A stretch of DNA of 64,000 nucleotides from Acidobacteriota bacterium (lineage in GTDB: Bacteria > Acidobacteriota > Vicinamibacteria > Vicinamibacterales > UBA2999). The translations under genes and the position numbers were made by a program. This document shows, piece after piece, positions 54,478 through 64,000 of this stretch. Position 1 is the first letter of the stretch. Every line of letters starts with the position of its first letter. The notes beneath the pieces were generated by a model. That model was not told the origin of the DNA. It saw nothing but the letters and a program-made list of their open reading frames with translations, and made no database searches. The DNA is taken from the NCBI GenBank assembly GCA_016871195.1, contig VFZN01000013.1:22288-86287 (forward strand), given 5' to 3'.

Positions 54478-57400
54478 TTACGGCGCGACCACATACGCTC
54501 GCTGGTATGTGCCCGTGGAGAGCATGTCAGTACAGGCGGTACCCCGGGGCGACAGCACACCGCCAAGGCCATAGCCAATGTAGAACTGCGCACCAATCAA
54601 CCCAGAAAAATCCCATGGCTGCACCATAATCGCGATCGAATCGATGGCCGCCAGCGTTCCCGTCGAGTAGGCAGGGGCTGACCCGCATGTACTGAATTCA
54701 ACCCACGTGCCGCCCGACGTCAGAAACAGTGTCCGATATTCATTGTTCGGCAGAATGGCGGCAACAAACACCTGCCCCAGTTTGCCCAAATCTGACGGCC
54801 GTGGAACCAGACTACCCGTGATGGTCCTCGCCGTCAGTGGCCCGGAGACGACCACGGATGCACTCAGCGTCTCAACCACCCGCCGCACGGTCAGTGTGAG
54901 CACGGCTGACTCTACGCCACGACCGCCAGCGTTTTCGGCAACAATCCTGAGGTAGTAGGTGCCCTCCTGGAAGTCTGCCGGCACCGGGATGGTGAATGCC
55001 GTCTCGGTCACACTGGCCACTCTCAGGGCACTTGCACTGAAATCGGCCAGGCCAGAGGCTTCGACGACGTATGAGGCCGGCGTCCCACCCGTGACTGGTG
55101 CCTGCCACGAGAGCGTGACCGAGCCTCCCGGTGCGACCGTCGCCGAGGACAGCGTCACATTCCCGGGTTTACCCGGCGGCGGAGGCAACATGGGAGTGTC
55201 CGTCAGATGGACGAGGACAGCGTTTGAACCAGGCCCTGTCCCGTGCACCCCGACTGGCCGCACGCGCAGCCAATAGGCCCCTGTGACTCCCGGTGGCACG
55301 GTCAGTCGATAGACCGGATCTGGGATATCTGAGGCTACAAGAGTCGTTGGCCCTCCTGTATCGAACGGCACCCAATACACTGACGCCTCGACCAGGTAGC
55401 TGGTCACGGCCCCGCCGGTGGTCGGCGCCGACCAGGTCAGCACCGCCTCACCACCTGGGCCGATGGTGACCTTCGATATCAGGAGCGTCCCCGGTATTCC
55501 AGGCGGGGTCTGACTGGGATGCGGATCCTGCTGGACCGTCACCGTCTGCCCTGCGGCGACAACCGTGGCCTCTCTGGCCGCCCCGGTGTTCGGCTCGGCG
55601 GTCACGACGACGGCACCATCGCCACGCCCCTCAGCGCGGTTGAACGAGAGCCACGAGGCACTCGACGACACACGCCACGGCGCCGTCGCCACCGTGCTTC
55701 GAATCGCGATGTCGCGGCTGCCGCCACCGGCGGGCACCGTCAGTCTCGCGGGGGTCGCCGTGAAGGTGCTCACCGTGCCCTCGCTCAGGTCGAGCGTCAT
55801 CCGCACCGTCTGCCACTGCGTGCCGGACGCCGCCAGCGGAGCCGACACGGTCAGCGTGATATCGAAGCCTGAAAAATCGACAGGCAACAGCAGCTGCGAC
55901 AGCGACTGGTCGTTGACGCTGCTCAACGAGACCACAAAGCGGCCGGGGCCGGTGCCGCTGCCACCACTGATGAACCCTCCGTAGCCGGCAGGTGCCTGCA
56001 CCCTCCACGCGATGAGGCTGGCCTGATTGGCGACGCCTCCCTCGAACGATACATCCACCGACAGGGGTTCTGACAGCTGCCGCAGCACACCGGCGACCTT
56101 GAGTCCCTGGAAACTCACACGCGTGGCTGACAGTCGCATGACCGGCGCGCTGGTACTGGTGATCGTCCGTATCACTGAACGAATGGCGTAACTATCGTCC
56201 GACGGCGTGAAAGTGGCCGTCACCGTCGTCGAGCCTGACGCCGGCATGACGCTGCCGACCGCGGGGCTATAGGTAAACGTACCCGGCACATTGGCCATCG
56301 CATTCAGATGGGACGTGGACAGGACGGTGCCCGCAGGCAACGCTGCCGGAGGCGTCCACTCGATCGTCGGTTCCCACCCGCGCGGCGCTCCGACACGCTC
56401 CACCAGCGCCTTCAGCACGGGCTCAAAGCCAGAGTTGTAGACGCGGTACAGCGGCTCGACCGTGCCGCTGCTGTCGGTGGTCATCCGATACGGCATCAGC
56501 AGCGACGGCCGATGCCGCAGCAGCACATCCACATCATCCTGATACACCTGACGCCCTGCCGCATCATCGCGCGACCAAGGGTCGCTCGGATTCCACTCGG
56601 CAATGCCCCATCGCGGACTCAGCGCCGCAGCCCGCGGAGCGATGTTCGGTGTCGTGCGGTAATACTTCGTCGGATCGATCGCCCCGGCCGCCTGGCCCTG
56701 TTCGAAGGGATTGGCGTTATACGACGTGACGCCCATGCTGCCAAACGGCCAGATGTTCGCCGTCCAGTGGGCACTGCCCGAGGTGAGGAACCGTGTACCC
56801 AGGTCGGGAGGTGGATTCCCGAAGAGGATGTCGGTCGGAATCTGCGCGGCATACCAGCGGTCGGCCGGAATGCCTCCAAGGGCTGCACTGGTCGACACCG
56901 TCATCCAGCGGGCGAAATCGCGGTTGTACCGCCAGATCATTTCCTGGCGGAAGCGGTTCCACGTGTCAAACCACGGATTGCCGATGTTCAGCTCACGGGG
57001 TGCATCGAAGCCCCCCGATGTGCCCCCGGTTAGCGTCACCGTCTGCGACCCGGGGATCAGGCCAGCGGTCTCGCTGGTGGTGTCGTAGTTAAAGAAGCGC
57101 AGGTCCCACGTCGTAAAGCTCTGATTGAAATCGCCATTCAGGGTGTGCCCGTCGCCGTTGCTGTCGGTGCCAGGCGAAGCGTCGCCGTCGTAGCGCGCCG
57201 CAAACTCCCAGGCGTGGCCCGCCAGTCGCCCCGTGCCGGCATACGGGCCGGCCTTCCGCAGCCAGTCGCGGAACTCGGCCACGGCGAATGGCGAATAGTC
57301 GGCCCACCCACGCTGGGCCGCCGGCACATTGGCATCGCGGAAGCGATCGAACGACATTTCCGTTTCGCCGTCGCCGGTGACAACCACCAGCACCTCGGGA

Positions 57401-58302
57401 TGCGCGATCATGCGCTCGGCCAACATCCGTCCGAACTCGCGCACATACGCCTCCTGCACACGGCGCAGCTTGAGCGCATACTGCGAGTAGGTCACCCAGC
57501 CCGAGGCCTTGGCCTGGTCCTGATACCACTGCACATTGCGGCGGTCTTCGGCCTCGGCTGCCGTCTGCACGCCATCGACACGTTCGCGGATGGCCGTGAT
57601 GAGCGAAATACCGATGGGCATCTTCGGCGTTCGGGTATTCGCGTTGGCAATCGCCGCATCGATCGGACCAATGGCCTCGGCGAGTGCAGCCCGCACGGCC
57701 GTCGGGTTCGACACGTCGACGGTCCAGTCGGGCATGGTCAACTGCACGAACACCGACATGCCCACCTTTGATCGCTGCAGCGTCGCGTTGTTGCCGATGC
57801 GCGTGGCCAGTTCGGTGGCCGCCGCGCCGAAGACACTGGCGTCGCTCAACAGGGCTACATTCGACGGCAACACATACGTCATCCGCTGGTCGAGGGCAGG
57901 CACGTTGCTGGCCGCCGGCGTCATCACATTCGAGGCAATCGATGCGGGGCCGGCCCGGGCAGATGTCAGGGCAGACACGGTGAAGCGATACGGCGTGCCG
58001 TTGCTGAGGCCCATCACGACGATGGGCGATGAGGCACCCTCTGTGGCCGTGGTGACACCTCCCGAGATCGGTAATCCGGTGTCTGGCGATACCGGCATCG
58101 CGGTCACGCGATAACCGGTGATGGCAGCACTCGGGTTCGCCGGCGCCACAAAGTTGACCGAGGCCCCGCCACTTAGGCCGTGGGCCACACCAATGGTCGG
58201 ACGCAACGACGGGTCGGCCGACGGCTGCGACCAGGCCACCAGAACCATCAGTCCCCACATCAGGGCGGTACCTGCCGCCCGGAACCGTCTCGTTGCTGCC
58301 AT
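54478..58302 (-). CDS. Large secreted glycosidase-like protein with FN3 and BACON domains
   Basis: Exported multidomain protein of 1274 residues with a hydrophobic N-terminus (ALMWGLMVLVAWSQ). Domains by eye: an FN3-like module about 34-130, an uncharacterised core about 135-650, an Ig-like module about 657-716, a beta region about 720-840, a BACON-like domain about 845-925, two FN3 modules about 933-1140, and a unique C-terminus. The core has E313-T-E315 in [16 protein letters not shown] and E569 in [12 protein letters not shown], which resemble paired acids of TIM-barrel glycoside hydrolases. It also has a Ca-loop-like DSNGDGH (380-386). It is a paralog of the upstream gene (TGATG overlap). 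Hydrolase function is inferred. Confidence 0.75.
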   Translation of the reverse strand: MAATRRFRAAGTALMWGLMVLVAWSQPSADPSLRPTIGVAHGLSGGASVNFVAPANPSAAITGYRVTAMPVSPDTGLPISGGVTTATEGASSPIVVMGLSNGTPYRFTVSALTSARAGPASIASNVMTPAASNVPALDQRMTYVLPSNVALLSDASVFGAAATELATRIGNNATLQRSKVGMSVFVQLTMPDWTVDVSNPTAVRAALAEAIGPIDAAIANANTRTPKMPIGISLITAIRERVDGVQTAAEAEDRRNVQWYQDQAKASGWVTYSQYALKLRRVQEAYVREFGRMLAERMIAHPEVLVVVTGDGETEMSFDRFRDANVPAAQRGWADYSPFAVAEFRDWLRKAGPYAGTGRLAGHAWEFAARYDGDASPGTDSNGDGHTLNGDFNQSFTTWDLRFFNYDTTSETAGLIPGSQTVTLTGGTSGGFDAPRELNIGNPWFDTWNRFRQEMIWRYNRDFARWMTVSTSAALGGIPADRWYAAQIPTDILFGNPPPDLGTRFLTSGSAHWTANIWPFGSMGVTSYNANPFEQGQAAGAIDPTKYYRTTPNIAPRAAALSPRWGIAEWNPSDPWSRDDAAGRQVYQDDVDVLLRHRPSLLMPYRMTTDSSGTVEPLYRVYNSGFEPVLKALVERVGAPRGWEPTIEWTPPAALPAGTVLSTSHLNAMANVPGTFTYSPAVGSVMPASGSTTVTATFTPSDDSYAIRSVIRTITSTSAPVMRLSATRVSFQGLKVAGVLRQLSEPLSVDVSFEGGVANQASLIAWRVQAPAGYGGFISGGSGTGPGRFVVSLSSVNDQSLSQLLLPVDFSGFDITLTVSAPLAASGTQWQTVRMTLDLSEGTVSTFTATPARLTVPAGGGSRDIAIRSTVATAPWRVSSSASWLSFNRAEGRGDGAVVVTAEPNTGAAREATVVAAGQTVTVQQDPHPSQTPPGIPGTLLISKVTIGPGGEAVLTWSAPTTGGAVTSYLVEASVYWVPFDTGGPTTLVASDIPDPVYRLTVPPGVTGAYWLRVRPVGVHGTGPGSNAVLVHLTDTPMLPPPPGKPGNVTLSSATVAPGGSVTLSWQAPVTGGTPASYVVEASGLADFSASALRVASVTETAFTIPVPADFQEGTYYLRIVAENAGGRGVESAVLTLTVRRVVETLSASVVVSGPLTARTITGSLVPRPSDLGKLGQVFVAAILPNNEYRTLFLTSGGTWVEFSTCGSAPAYSTGTLAAIDSIAIMVQPWDFSGLIGAQFYIGYGLGGVLSPRGTACTDMLSTGTYQRAYVVAP

Positions 58303-60476
58303 CAGTGCTCCTGCGTTCTCAGGCGAATGCCCACCCTGATTGTACGAGGAGTTGACCCGGCAGCCACACCCTCGGCCGCCACAGTCACCACGGCCGATGC
58401 CTCGTAGACCTCACCCACCCGGGCCCCCTGCGCAGCCAGCGTGACCGTGACCACCCCGGGGCCCTGACCTCGTGCCGGGGCCACCGTCACAAACGGCTGG
58501 TCCGATGCGGCGGTCCACGCCGCTGTCCCCCGACCCTCGAAATTGATCGGCACCGTCTGCGGCGCCGATACCGACGTAATGACACCGGCCGTGTTAACAC
58601 CGGTGAACGCGATCGCGTCGACACCAACCGTCAGTGCCGGCACGGTGGGCGGGCTGACCGTCAGCGTGACCTCGCGCGAGACGGGCCCATAATCAGCATC
58701 CTGCGGCGTGAACTGCATCTCGAAGCGATGCGAACCGACCGGCAGCACCGTGCCGTACTTCAGGTTCCAGATGAGGCGCCCCGGCACCGATGTGACCGCC
58801 GTCAGGTGCGCATCACCAAGAGGCGTCCCCGCCTGCAGATAGACCGGCGGGCTCCACGTCACCATGGGTACCCACCCCCCGGGCCGCCCGATGCGCGCCA
58901 CAAACGCCTTCAGAGCCGGCTCAAACCCCGAGTCGTACACACGATAGTGCCCGTCATTCAGCTTGTAGGGCATCAGCAGTGTGGGCCGATGCTGAAGCAG
59001 CAGGGCCATCTCCTCGTCGTACACCGCCCGCCCCCGCGACCACGGGTCGCTCGGATTCCACTCGACAATGGCCCACCGGCCACCCATGGCCTGCATGCGG
59101 GGAGCCACATGCACGACGGTGCGTGCATACGGCCCGTCGGCGCCGTCGCGCCCGAGGTTCACGGTGTAACCGGTGACGCCGGGTGTGCCGTACGGCCTGA
59201 TGTCCGCGGTCGTGTGGGCACTGCCCGAGGTCAGCAATCGCACCCCGCCATCGGACGGCGGATTGCCGAACAGCATGTCCGTCGGCACCTGCGCCGAGTA
59301 CCAGCGGTCGCGAGGAATGCCTCTGCGCGTGGACGGGTCAGCGCCGAACCCCTCGGTCACCCACCGGGCCACGTCGCGGTTGTAATGCAGAATCAGGGCT
59401 TGCCGGAATGTCACCCACACATCAAACCAGGGCTGCCCCTCGGCCCGCACCCGTGGAGGATCAAAACCCCCAGGCTGCGTTTCTGCGGGCCCCTTCACCG
59501 AGGCCGTCACGGCCCCGTCCGATTCGGCGTCGCTCAGCGACCAGTCGGCATAGCGCAGTGCCCACGTCGTGAACCGGGTGCCATAGTCGCCGTTCAGTGT
59601 GTGCCCGTCGCGGTTGGTATCGTCGGCGGGTGACCGGTCGCCCCGATACCGAGCGGCGTCACGATGGGCATCGGCCGCAAAGGTCTGTCCCGGGGCATAC
59701 AGTCCCTCGCCGCGCAGCCAGTCGCGAAACTCGGCCACGGCAAACGGCGAATAGTCAGCCCACGACACCCTTGGTGCTTTCACCGGGTCGCGCAGGTCCT
59801 GCCCGTCGCGGAACCGGTCGTAGGTCATCTCGGTTTCGCCGTCACCGGTGACCGCCACCAGCAGGTCGGGCTCGCGTGACATCCGCTCCGCCATGAGCGT
59901 GCCGAACATCCGCACATACGCTTCCTGCACGCGCCGCAGGCGGCGGGCATAGCGCGAGTAGGTCACCCAGCCGGGGGCCACTTCCTGGTCGTGATACCAC
60001 TGCACATTGCGCCGGTCCTCGGCCTGCGCCGCCGTCTGCACCGGGTCAACCCGTTCGCGGATGGCCGTGATGACCGAAAACCCGATGGGCAGCCGGTGCG
60101 GGCGGGCCCGCTCGAGTGCGCCGTCGACCTGACTTATCACAGGTGCCAGCGCCGACCTCAGCGCCGCGGCATCGGTGGTGTCAATCGGCCACTGGTTCAT
60201 TTGCAGCCCCAGAAACGCCGACAGGCCCACACGCGCACGCGTCAGGGTGCGGTTGTCGCCGACGCGACGCTGCAGCTCGCCGACGAGGGCCGCGAACGTC
60301 GAGTGGTCTGCCGTCATCAGTCGGTCTTCCGAGGGAAGAATCCAGGTGATGCCCGGATCGAGGGCGGGAATCGACACCGGCTGGCCCGCAACTCGGGGCT
60401 GCGCGCCCGTGCCCGAGGCGACCAGACCCGACAGCGCGACCAGCAGCAGCACGAATCCGACCCGACACATAGTCAT
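58302..60476 (-). CDS. Secreted glycosidase-like protein, shorter paralog
   Basis: Exported protein of 724 residues with a signal peptide ([21 protein letters not shown]). The core, about 35-530, aligns throughout with the core of the downstream 1274-residue protein. Shared motifs include [43 protein letters not shown] (E214, E216), [50 protein letters not shown] and [10 protein letters not shown] (E472). A short Ig-like segment and a beta-rich tail follow. It lacks FN3 and BACON modules. The two share a TGATG junction, so they are co-translated. No characterised family was recognised. Confidence 0.75.
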   Translation of the reverse strand: MTMCRVGFVLLLVALSGLVASGTGAQPRVAGQPVSIPALDPGITWILPSEDRLMTADHSTFAALVGELQRRVGDNRTLTRARVGLSAFLGLQMNQWPIDTTDAAALRSALAPVISQVDGALERARPHRLPIGFSVITAIRERVDPVQTAAQAEDRRNVQWYHDQEVAPGWVTYSRYARRLRRVQEAYVRMFGTLMAERMSREPDLLVAVTGDGETEMTYDRFRDGQDLRDPVKAPRVSWADYSPFAVAEFRDWLRGEGLYAPGQTFAADAHRDAARYRGDRSPADDTNRDGHTLNGDYGTRFTTWALRYADWSLSDAESDGAVTASVKGPAETQPGGFDPPRVRAEGQPWFDVWVTFRQALILHYNRDVARWVTEGFGADPSTRRGIPRDRWYSAQVPTDMLFGNPPSDGGVRLLTSGSAHTTADIRPYGTPGVTGYTVNLGRDGADGPYARTVVHVAPRMQAMGGRWAIVEWNPSDPWSRGRAVYDEEMALLLQHRPTLLMPYKLNDGHYRVYDSGFEPALKAFVARIGRPGGWVPMVTWSPPVYLQAGTPLGDAHLTAVTSVPGRLIWNLKYGTVLPVGSHRFEMQFTPQDADYGPVSREVTLTVSPPTVPALTVGVDAIAFTGVNTAGVITSVSAPQTVPINFEGRGTAAWTAASDQPFVTVAPARGQGPGVVTVTLAAQGARVGEVYEASAVVTVAAEGVAAGSTPRTIRVGIRLRTQEH

Positions 60477-60486
60477 GGTGTGACCC

Positions 60487-60496
60487 TGCTAGCATA
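60487..60496. promoter_or_regulatory. Divergent promoter core with TGCTAGCA palindrome
   Basis: The 26-29-base gap between the paralog ATG (60476) and rfbF (GTG 60503 or ATG 60506) contains TGCTAGCATA. On the plus strand TAGCAT (60490-60495) ends 7 bases before the GTG, and on the minus strand TATGCT (60492-60497) ends 14-15 bases before the other ATG. Both divergent transcripts must start within or beside this element. The same 8-bp palindrome occurs at 16229-16236. Confidence 0.4.
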
Positions 60497-60502
60497 AGGC
60501 CT

Positions 60503-61279
60503 GTGATGAAGACCGTCATCCTTGCCGGAGGTCATGGCACCCGCATCGCCGAGGAATCGCAGGTGCGGCCCAAACCGATGGTCGACATCGGGGGACGCCC
60601 CCTGCTGTGGCACATCATGAAGCACTATTCGGCCCACGGGCTGCACGACTTCATCATCTGCTGCGGCTACAAGGGCTACGTCATCAAGGAATACTTCGCC
60701 AACTACTTCCTGCACATGTCGGATGTGACCTTCGATATGTCGACCAACACGATGCAGGTGCATCACCGAAAGGCCGAGCCCTGGCGCGTCACACTGGTCG
60801 ACACCGGCGAGTCGACGCAGACCGGTGGTCGCCTGAAGCGGGTCGCCAGCTATCTGCAGCACGACGAAGCGTTCTGCCTGACCTACGGCGACGGGCTCGC
60901 CGATGTCGACATCACGGCGCAGCTGGCATTCCACCGGGCACACGGCAAGCTGGCCACGGTCACCGCCGTGCAGCCTCCGGGGCGCTATGGAGCGATCGTC
61001 CACGAGGGCACCCACGTGCTCGGGTTCCAGGAGAAGCCCCCGGGCGACGGCGCCTGGGTCAACGGCGGGTTCTTCGTGCTGCATCCACGGGCCCTCGATA
61101 CCATCGAGAGCGATCACACGGCGTGGGAAGCCGACCCGTTGCAGCGCCTGGCGGCACAGGGGCAGCTCGAGGCCTGGCAGCATCGCGGCTTCTGGCACGC
61201 CATGGATACGCTGCGCGACCGCAACCACCTCGAGCAGCTGTGGGCCCGCGGCGAGGCGCCGTGGAAATGCTGGACCTGA
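60503..61279 (+). CDS. rfbF: Glucose-1-phosphate cytidylyltransferase RfbF
   Basis: Nucleotidyltransferase of 258 residues making CDP-glucose from CTP and glucose-1-phosphate. The N-terminal motif [27 protein letters not shown] is diagnostic, followed by [28 protein letters not shown] and [19 protein letters not shown]. The start may be GTG 60503 or ATG 60506. It opens the CDP-sugar operon and overlaps rfbG. Product specificity is clear from the family motifs. Confidence 0.95.
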   Translation: MMKTVILAGGHGTRIAEESQVRPKPMVDIGGRPLLWHIMKHYSAHGLHDFIICCGYKGYVIKEYFANYFLHMSDVTFDMSTNTMQVHHRKAEPWRVTLVDTGESTQTGGRLKRVASYLQHDEAFCLTYGDGLADVDITAQLAFHRAHGKLATVTAVQPPGRYGAIVHEGTHVLGFQEKPPGDGAWVNGGFFVLHPRALDTIESDHTAWEADPLQRLAAQGQLEAWQHRGFWHAMDTLRDRNHLEQLWARGEAPWKCWT

Positions 61280-62352
61280 CGCTCTTCGGCGGCGCCTATC
61301 GCCGCACACGTGTACTGGTCACCGGCCACACCGGGTTCAAGGGCAGCTGGCTCACACACTGGCTGACGCGCCTCGGCGCAGAGGTCAGCGGCCTGGCCCT
61401 GCCACCCGAGACCACGCCGAATCATCACGACCTGCTGCCGCTGGCGCTGCCCGACGCGCTGCACGACATCTGCGAGGCCAACGCTGTCAGCGAGGTCGTC
61501 GCGCGATGCAAGCCTGCCATCGTGTTTCACCTGGCGGCGCAACCCCTGGTGCGACGGTCATACGCGCAGCCTCTCGCGACCTGGGCCACCAATGTGATGG
61601 GCACGGCGCATGTGCTCGAGGCCACCCGGCACTGCCCTGATGTGAGAGCTGTGGTCTGCGTGACCACCGACAAGTGTTACGAAAACCGCAACGACCGTCG
61701 GGCCTACCGTGAGACCGACCGCCTGGGAGGCCACGATCCCTACAGCGCATCGAAGGCCGCAGCAGAGCTGGTGGTGGCCAGCTACCGGGTCGCCTACGCG
61801 CACCCGCACGCGCCGCTCATCGCCTCGGCCCGCGCCGGCAATGTCATCGGTGGCGGCGACTGGTCAGACGACCGGCTCATTCCCGACGCCGTGCGCGCCG
61901 TGACCGCCGGCCAGCCCCTCGACATCCGCTTTCCCGAGGCCACGCGGCCCTGGCAGCACGTGCTCGAGTCGCTCAGCGGCTATCTGGCCCTCGGCCAGCG
62001 GTTGCTCGAGGGTGATCGCACCGCTGCCGATGCGTGGAATTTCGGTCCGGCTCCGGAGTCGACCGCATCGGTGGCCGACGTGCTCGCCCGGCTGCAGCAG
62101 CAGTGGCCCGAGCTGCGGTGGCAGGTGCCTGCCACGGTACACCCCCACGAAGCACATGCTCTCGCGCTCGACAGCAGCCGCGCACACGAGGCCCTGGGCT
62201 GGCAGCCGGTGTGGACCCTCGACGAATCGCTGACCCGCACCGCCCACTGGTATCGCCAGTATCTCGACACCGGCACGGTCGCCACAGACGACGACCTCGC
62301 GCGGTATGTGGGGCAGGCGGCCGAGCGCCACGTCAGGTGGACCCGCGCATGA
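61267..62352 (+). CDS. rfbG: CDP-glucose 4,6-dehydratase RfbG
   Basis: Extended SDR of 361 residues making CDP-4-keto-6-deoxyglucose. [30 protein letters not shown], the paired [27 protein letters not shown] (catalytic Tyr/Lys) and [25 protein letters not shown] are diagnostic of RfbG. ATG 61267 (or GTG 61261) overlaps the rfbF stop. It feeds the downstream methyltransferase and SDR in building a modified CDP-deoxyhexose. Confidence 0.95.
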   Translation: MLDLTLFGGAYRRTRVLVTGHTGFKGSWLTHWLTRLGAEVSGLALPPETTPNHHDLLPLALPDALHDICEANAVSEVVARCKPAIVFHLAAQPLVRRSYAQPLATWATNVMGTAHVLEATRHCPDVRAVVCVTTDKCYENRNDRRAYRETDRLGGHDPYSASKAAAELVVASYRVAYAHPHAPLIASARAGNVIGGGDWSDDRLIPDAVRAVTAGQPLDIRFPEATRPWQHVLESLSGYLALGQRLLEGDRTAADAWNFGPAPESTASVADVLARLQQQWPELRWQVPATVHPHEAHALALDSSRAHEALGWQPVWTLDESLTRTAHWYRQYLDTGTVATDDDLARYVGQAAERHVRWTRA

Positions 62353-63572
62353 CCTGCCGCCACTGCCACACCCCGCTGCCGGCCCCGTTCATCGACCTGG
62401 GTTACGCGCCTCCGTCGAATGCGTACCGCACGCGCGCGTCGCTCTCGCAGCCCGAGGTGCACTATCCGCTGCGCGTCGCGGTGTGTCACACCTGCTGGCT
62501 GGCGCAGACCGAAGACTACACCCGCCCCGACGAACTGTTTGACGAAGGCTACGCCTATTTCTCGAGCACCTCCGCCGGCTGGGTGCGGCACGCTGAACAG
62601 TTTGTCAACGACATCACCACCCGCCTGGGCCTCACCGCAGACGCCCTCGTGATGGAAGTGGCCTGCAACGACGGCTATCTGCTGCAGCACGTGCAGCGCC
62701 GCGGCATTCCATGCCTCGGCATCGAACCCACCGCCAGCACAGCCGACGCGGCCGGGCGACTGGGTCTCGAGGTGGTCCGTGAGTTCTTCGGCACCGCTCT
62801 GGCCCAGCGGCTCGCAGCCACGCACCGGAAGGCGTCGCTGATTGTCGCCAACAACGTGTTCGCGCACGTGCCCGACATCAACGATTTTTCGGAAGGCCTG
62901 CGGATGGCCCTGGCGCCCGGTGGCACCGTGTCGCTCGAGTTTCCCCATCTGCTGCAGCTGCTGCGGGGCTGCCAGTTCGACACGATGTACCACGAGCATT
63001 ATTCGTATCTGTCACTCGGTGCCTGCCACCGCATGCTGCAGCGGGCGGGCCTGCGCATCATCGACGTGGAACGGCTGCCGACGCACGGCGGCAGCCTCAG
63101 GGTGCTGGCCGCGCACAGTGCCGACCCGCGCCAGACGACTGATGCCGTGGCGCACCTGATCGCCGAAGAAACAGCCGCGCACCTCTTTAGCCCCGAGGGC
63201 TATGCCTCGCTGCAGGCGCAGGCCGATGCGGCCGCCGATGGCCTGCTGGCGTTTCTCATCGACCAGAAACAGCGCGGACGGCGCGTCATGGCATACGGCG
63301 CAGCGGCCAAGGGCAACACGCTGCTCAACTATGCCGGCGTGCGTCCCCACCTGCTCGAGGCCGTCTTCGACGCGGCGCCCTCGAAGCAGGGACGCCTCCT
63401 GCCGGGCAGCCACATTCCAATCCTTCCCCCCGACGACATCGCCCGCCTGCAGCCCGACGTGCTGCTGATTCTTCCCTGGAATATTGCCGACGAGGTGTGC
63501 CGGCAGCAGGCCGGCATCGCGACCTGGGGCGGCCGGTTCGCCGTGGCCATTCCCACACTCACCCTGCTGTGA
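62349..63572 (+). CDS. Class I SAM-dependent sugar C-methyltransferase-like protein
   Basis: Methyltransferase of 407 residues resembling NDP-hexose C-3 methyltransferases (TylC3/TcaB9 type). The N-terminal zinc motif is C3-x2-C6 (TCRHC), followed by CHTC in VAVCHTCWLAQ. SAM motif I is VMEVACNDGYLLQHV, followed by the catalytic-region YHEHYSYLS. The C-terminal domain has MAYGAAAKGNTLLNY. This architecture acts on 4-keto-6-deoxy nucleotide sugars, fitting the rfbF-rfbG product and giving a branched sugar. ATGA overlap with rfbG. Substrate is inferred from context. Confidence 0.85.
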   Translation: MTCRHCHTPLPAPFIDLGYAPPSNAYRTRASLSQPEVHYPLRVAVCHTCWLAQTEDYTRPDELFDEGYAYFSSTSAGWVRHAEQFVNDITTRLGLTADALVMEVACNDGYLLQHVQRRGIPCLGIEPTASTADAAGRLGLEVVREFFGTALAQRLAATHRKASLIVANNVFAHVPDINDFSEGLRMALAPGGTVSLEFPHLLQLLRGCQFDTMYHEHYSYLSLGACHRMLQRAGLRIIDVERLPTHGGSLRVLAAHSADPRQTTDAVAHLIAEETAAHLFSPEGYASLQAQADAAADGLLAFLIDQKQRGRRVMAYGAAAKGNTLLNYAGVRPHLLEAVFDAAPSKQGRLLPGSHIPILPPDDIARLQPDVLLILPWNIADEVCRQQAGIATWGGRFAVAIPTLTLL

Positions 63573-64000
63573 ACGGCGCGCCGATGACCAGTGCAGATGT
63601 GCATCCGTCATCTCCGCCCTCCGGGCCCCGGGTGCTGGTGACCGGGGCCTCAGGGTTTCTCGGGCGGCCCCTGATCAGCGCCCTGCGTGGCGCGGGCTGC
63701 GACGTGGTCACCGTCGGACGCGCGCCCGCCGCAACCTCCTCGGTCACGCATCTGGTCGCCGATCTCCTCAAGCCCGATGAGATGGCCACGGCGGTTCGTC
63801 GTGCTTCCGCTACGCATCTGGCGCACCTGGCCTGGCACGTGGCGCATCACGACTTCTGGACCTCGCCGCTCAACGACGCCTGGGCCGATGCCAGCGTCGC
63901 CCTGGCCCGCCAGTTCCTCGCCCACGGAGGGCACCACATCATCTCGGCCGGGTCGTGTGCCGAGTACGCACCCGCCGGTGCGGCCATGCTTGAGGAACAG
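63569..64000 (+). CDS. NAD(P)-dependent epimerase/reductase (SDR), C-terminus beyond window
   Basis: Partial extended SDR at the window end, 144 codons visible. The N-terminal Rossmann motif is VLVTGASGFLGRPLISAL. The visible end shows HLAHLAWHVAHHDFW and ISAGSCAEYAP, where Ser-Cys-Ala-Glu-Tyr marks the catalytic-region strand. GTG 63569 overlaps the methyltransferase stop as GTGA; ATG 63584 is the alternative. It likely reduces or epimerises the CDP-4-keto sugar made by the preceding genes. The missing C-terminus prevents a finer call. Confidence 0.85.
   Translation, partial: MNGAPMTSADVHPSSPPSGPRVLVTGASGFLGRPLISALRGAGCDVVTVGRAPAATSSVTHLVADLLKPDEMATAVRRASATHLAHLAWHVAHHDFWTSPLNDAWADASVALARQFLAHGGHHIISAGSCAEYAPAGAAMLEEQ

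Noticed and set aside
1..64000. CRISPR arrays, tRNAs, rRNAs, insertion sequences, integrases or phage genes
   Set aside because: No direct-repeat arrays, conserved RNA motifs, transposase or integrase proteins were seen on either strand.

Overview
The window is a contiguous, gene-dense, GC-rich bacterial chromosome segment. Nearly every base is coding and genes commonly overlap by 1, 4 or 8 bases. No rRNA, tRNA, CRISPR array, insertion sequence or phage gene was seen, and no gene-free stretch exceeds 300 bases. The organism is a diderm: it has outer-membrane barrel and ABC-exported polysaccharide genes. The mix of a DUF5916-type CBM9/beta-barrel protein, a fused branched-chain 2-oxoacid dehydrogenase E1, an FtsI with a C-terminal PASTA domain and MraZ-headed division genes suggests Acidobacteriota (Vicinamibacteria-like). 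That placement is an inference from gene content, not a database result.

Bases 1-16154, minus strand: a complete division and cell wall (dcw) cluster in the order mraZ-rsmH-ftsL-ftsI-murE-murF-mraY-murD-ftsW-murG-murC-ftsQ-ftsA-ftsZ (ftsZ cut by the window edge). It is headed by a clear TTGACA-N17-TACGAT promoter followed by three 10-bp-spaced MraZ boxes. The only sizeable internal gap, between murD and ftsW, holds a 132-base imperfect inverted repeat that may be a structured RNA.

Bases 16218-24009, plus strand: a polysaccharide assembly operon with a GT4 and two GT2 glycosyltransferases, two SDR sugar epimerase/dehydratases (one with Asn in place of the catalytic Tyr), a DegT-type aminotransferase, an exported STN/proline-rich protein and a GNAT-like protein. 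It runs on into yqeY, murJ, an Fsr-like MFS exporter and a rhomboid protease (to 28027).

Bases 28065-44166, mostly minus strand: a cupin diverging from a fused E1 alpha/beta dehydrogenase (plus) and a Tat-type exported protein (plus). These are followed by a minus-strand run of YdcF/DUF218, an S45 penicillin-acylase-type lipoprotein, an alpha/beta hydrolase, DUF429, TauE/SafE, a class D beta-lactamase, the DUF5916 barrel, an OafA-like acyltransferase with SGNH domain, and a frameshifted GT-C membrane glycosyltransferase.

Bases 44258-64000: a second surface-glycan region. It has two small alpha/beta hydrolases, rmlB with two glycosyltransferases (minus), a Wzm/Wzt-type ABC exporter with two large glycosyltransferases (plus), and two tandem secreted paralogs with a shared glycosidase-like core (minus). 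It ends with the CDP-sugar genes rfbF-rfbG, a sugar C-methyltransferase and a final SDR cut by the window end (plus). Together these genes would make dTDP- and CDP-activated deoxy (perhaps branched) sugars, assemble a glycan, export it by the ABC pathway, and place uncharacterised glycan-acting proteins outside the inner membrane. The secreted paralog pair is the most likely undescribed component.
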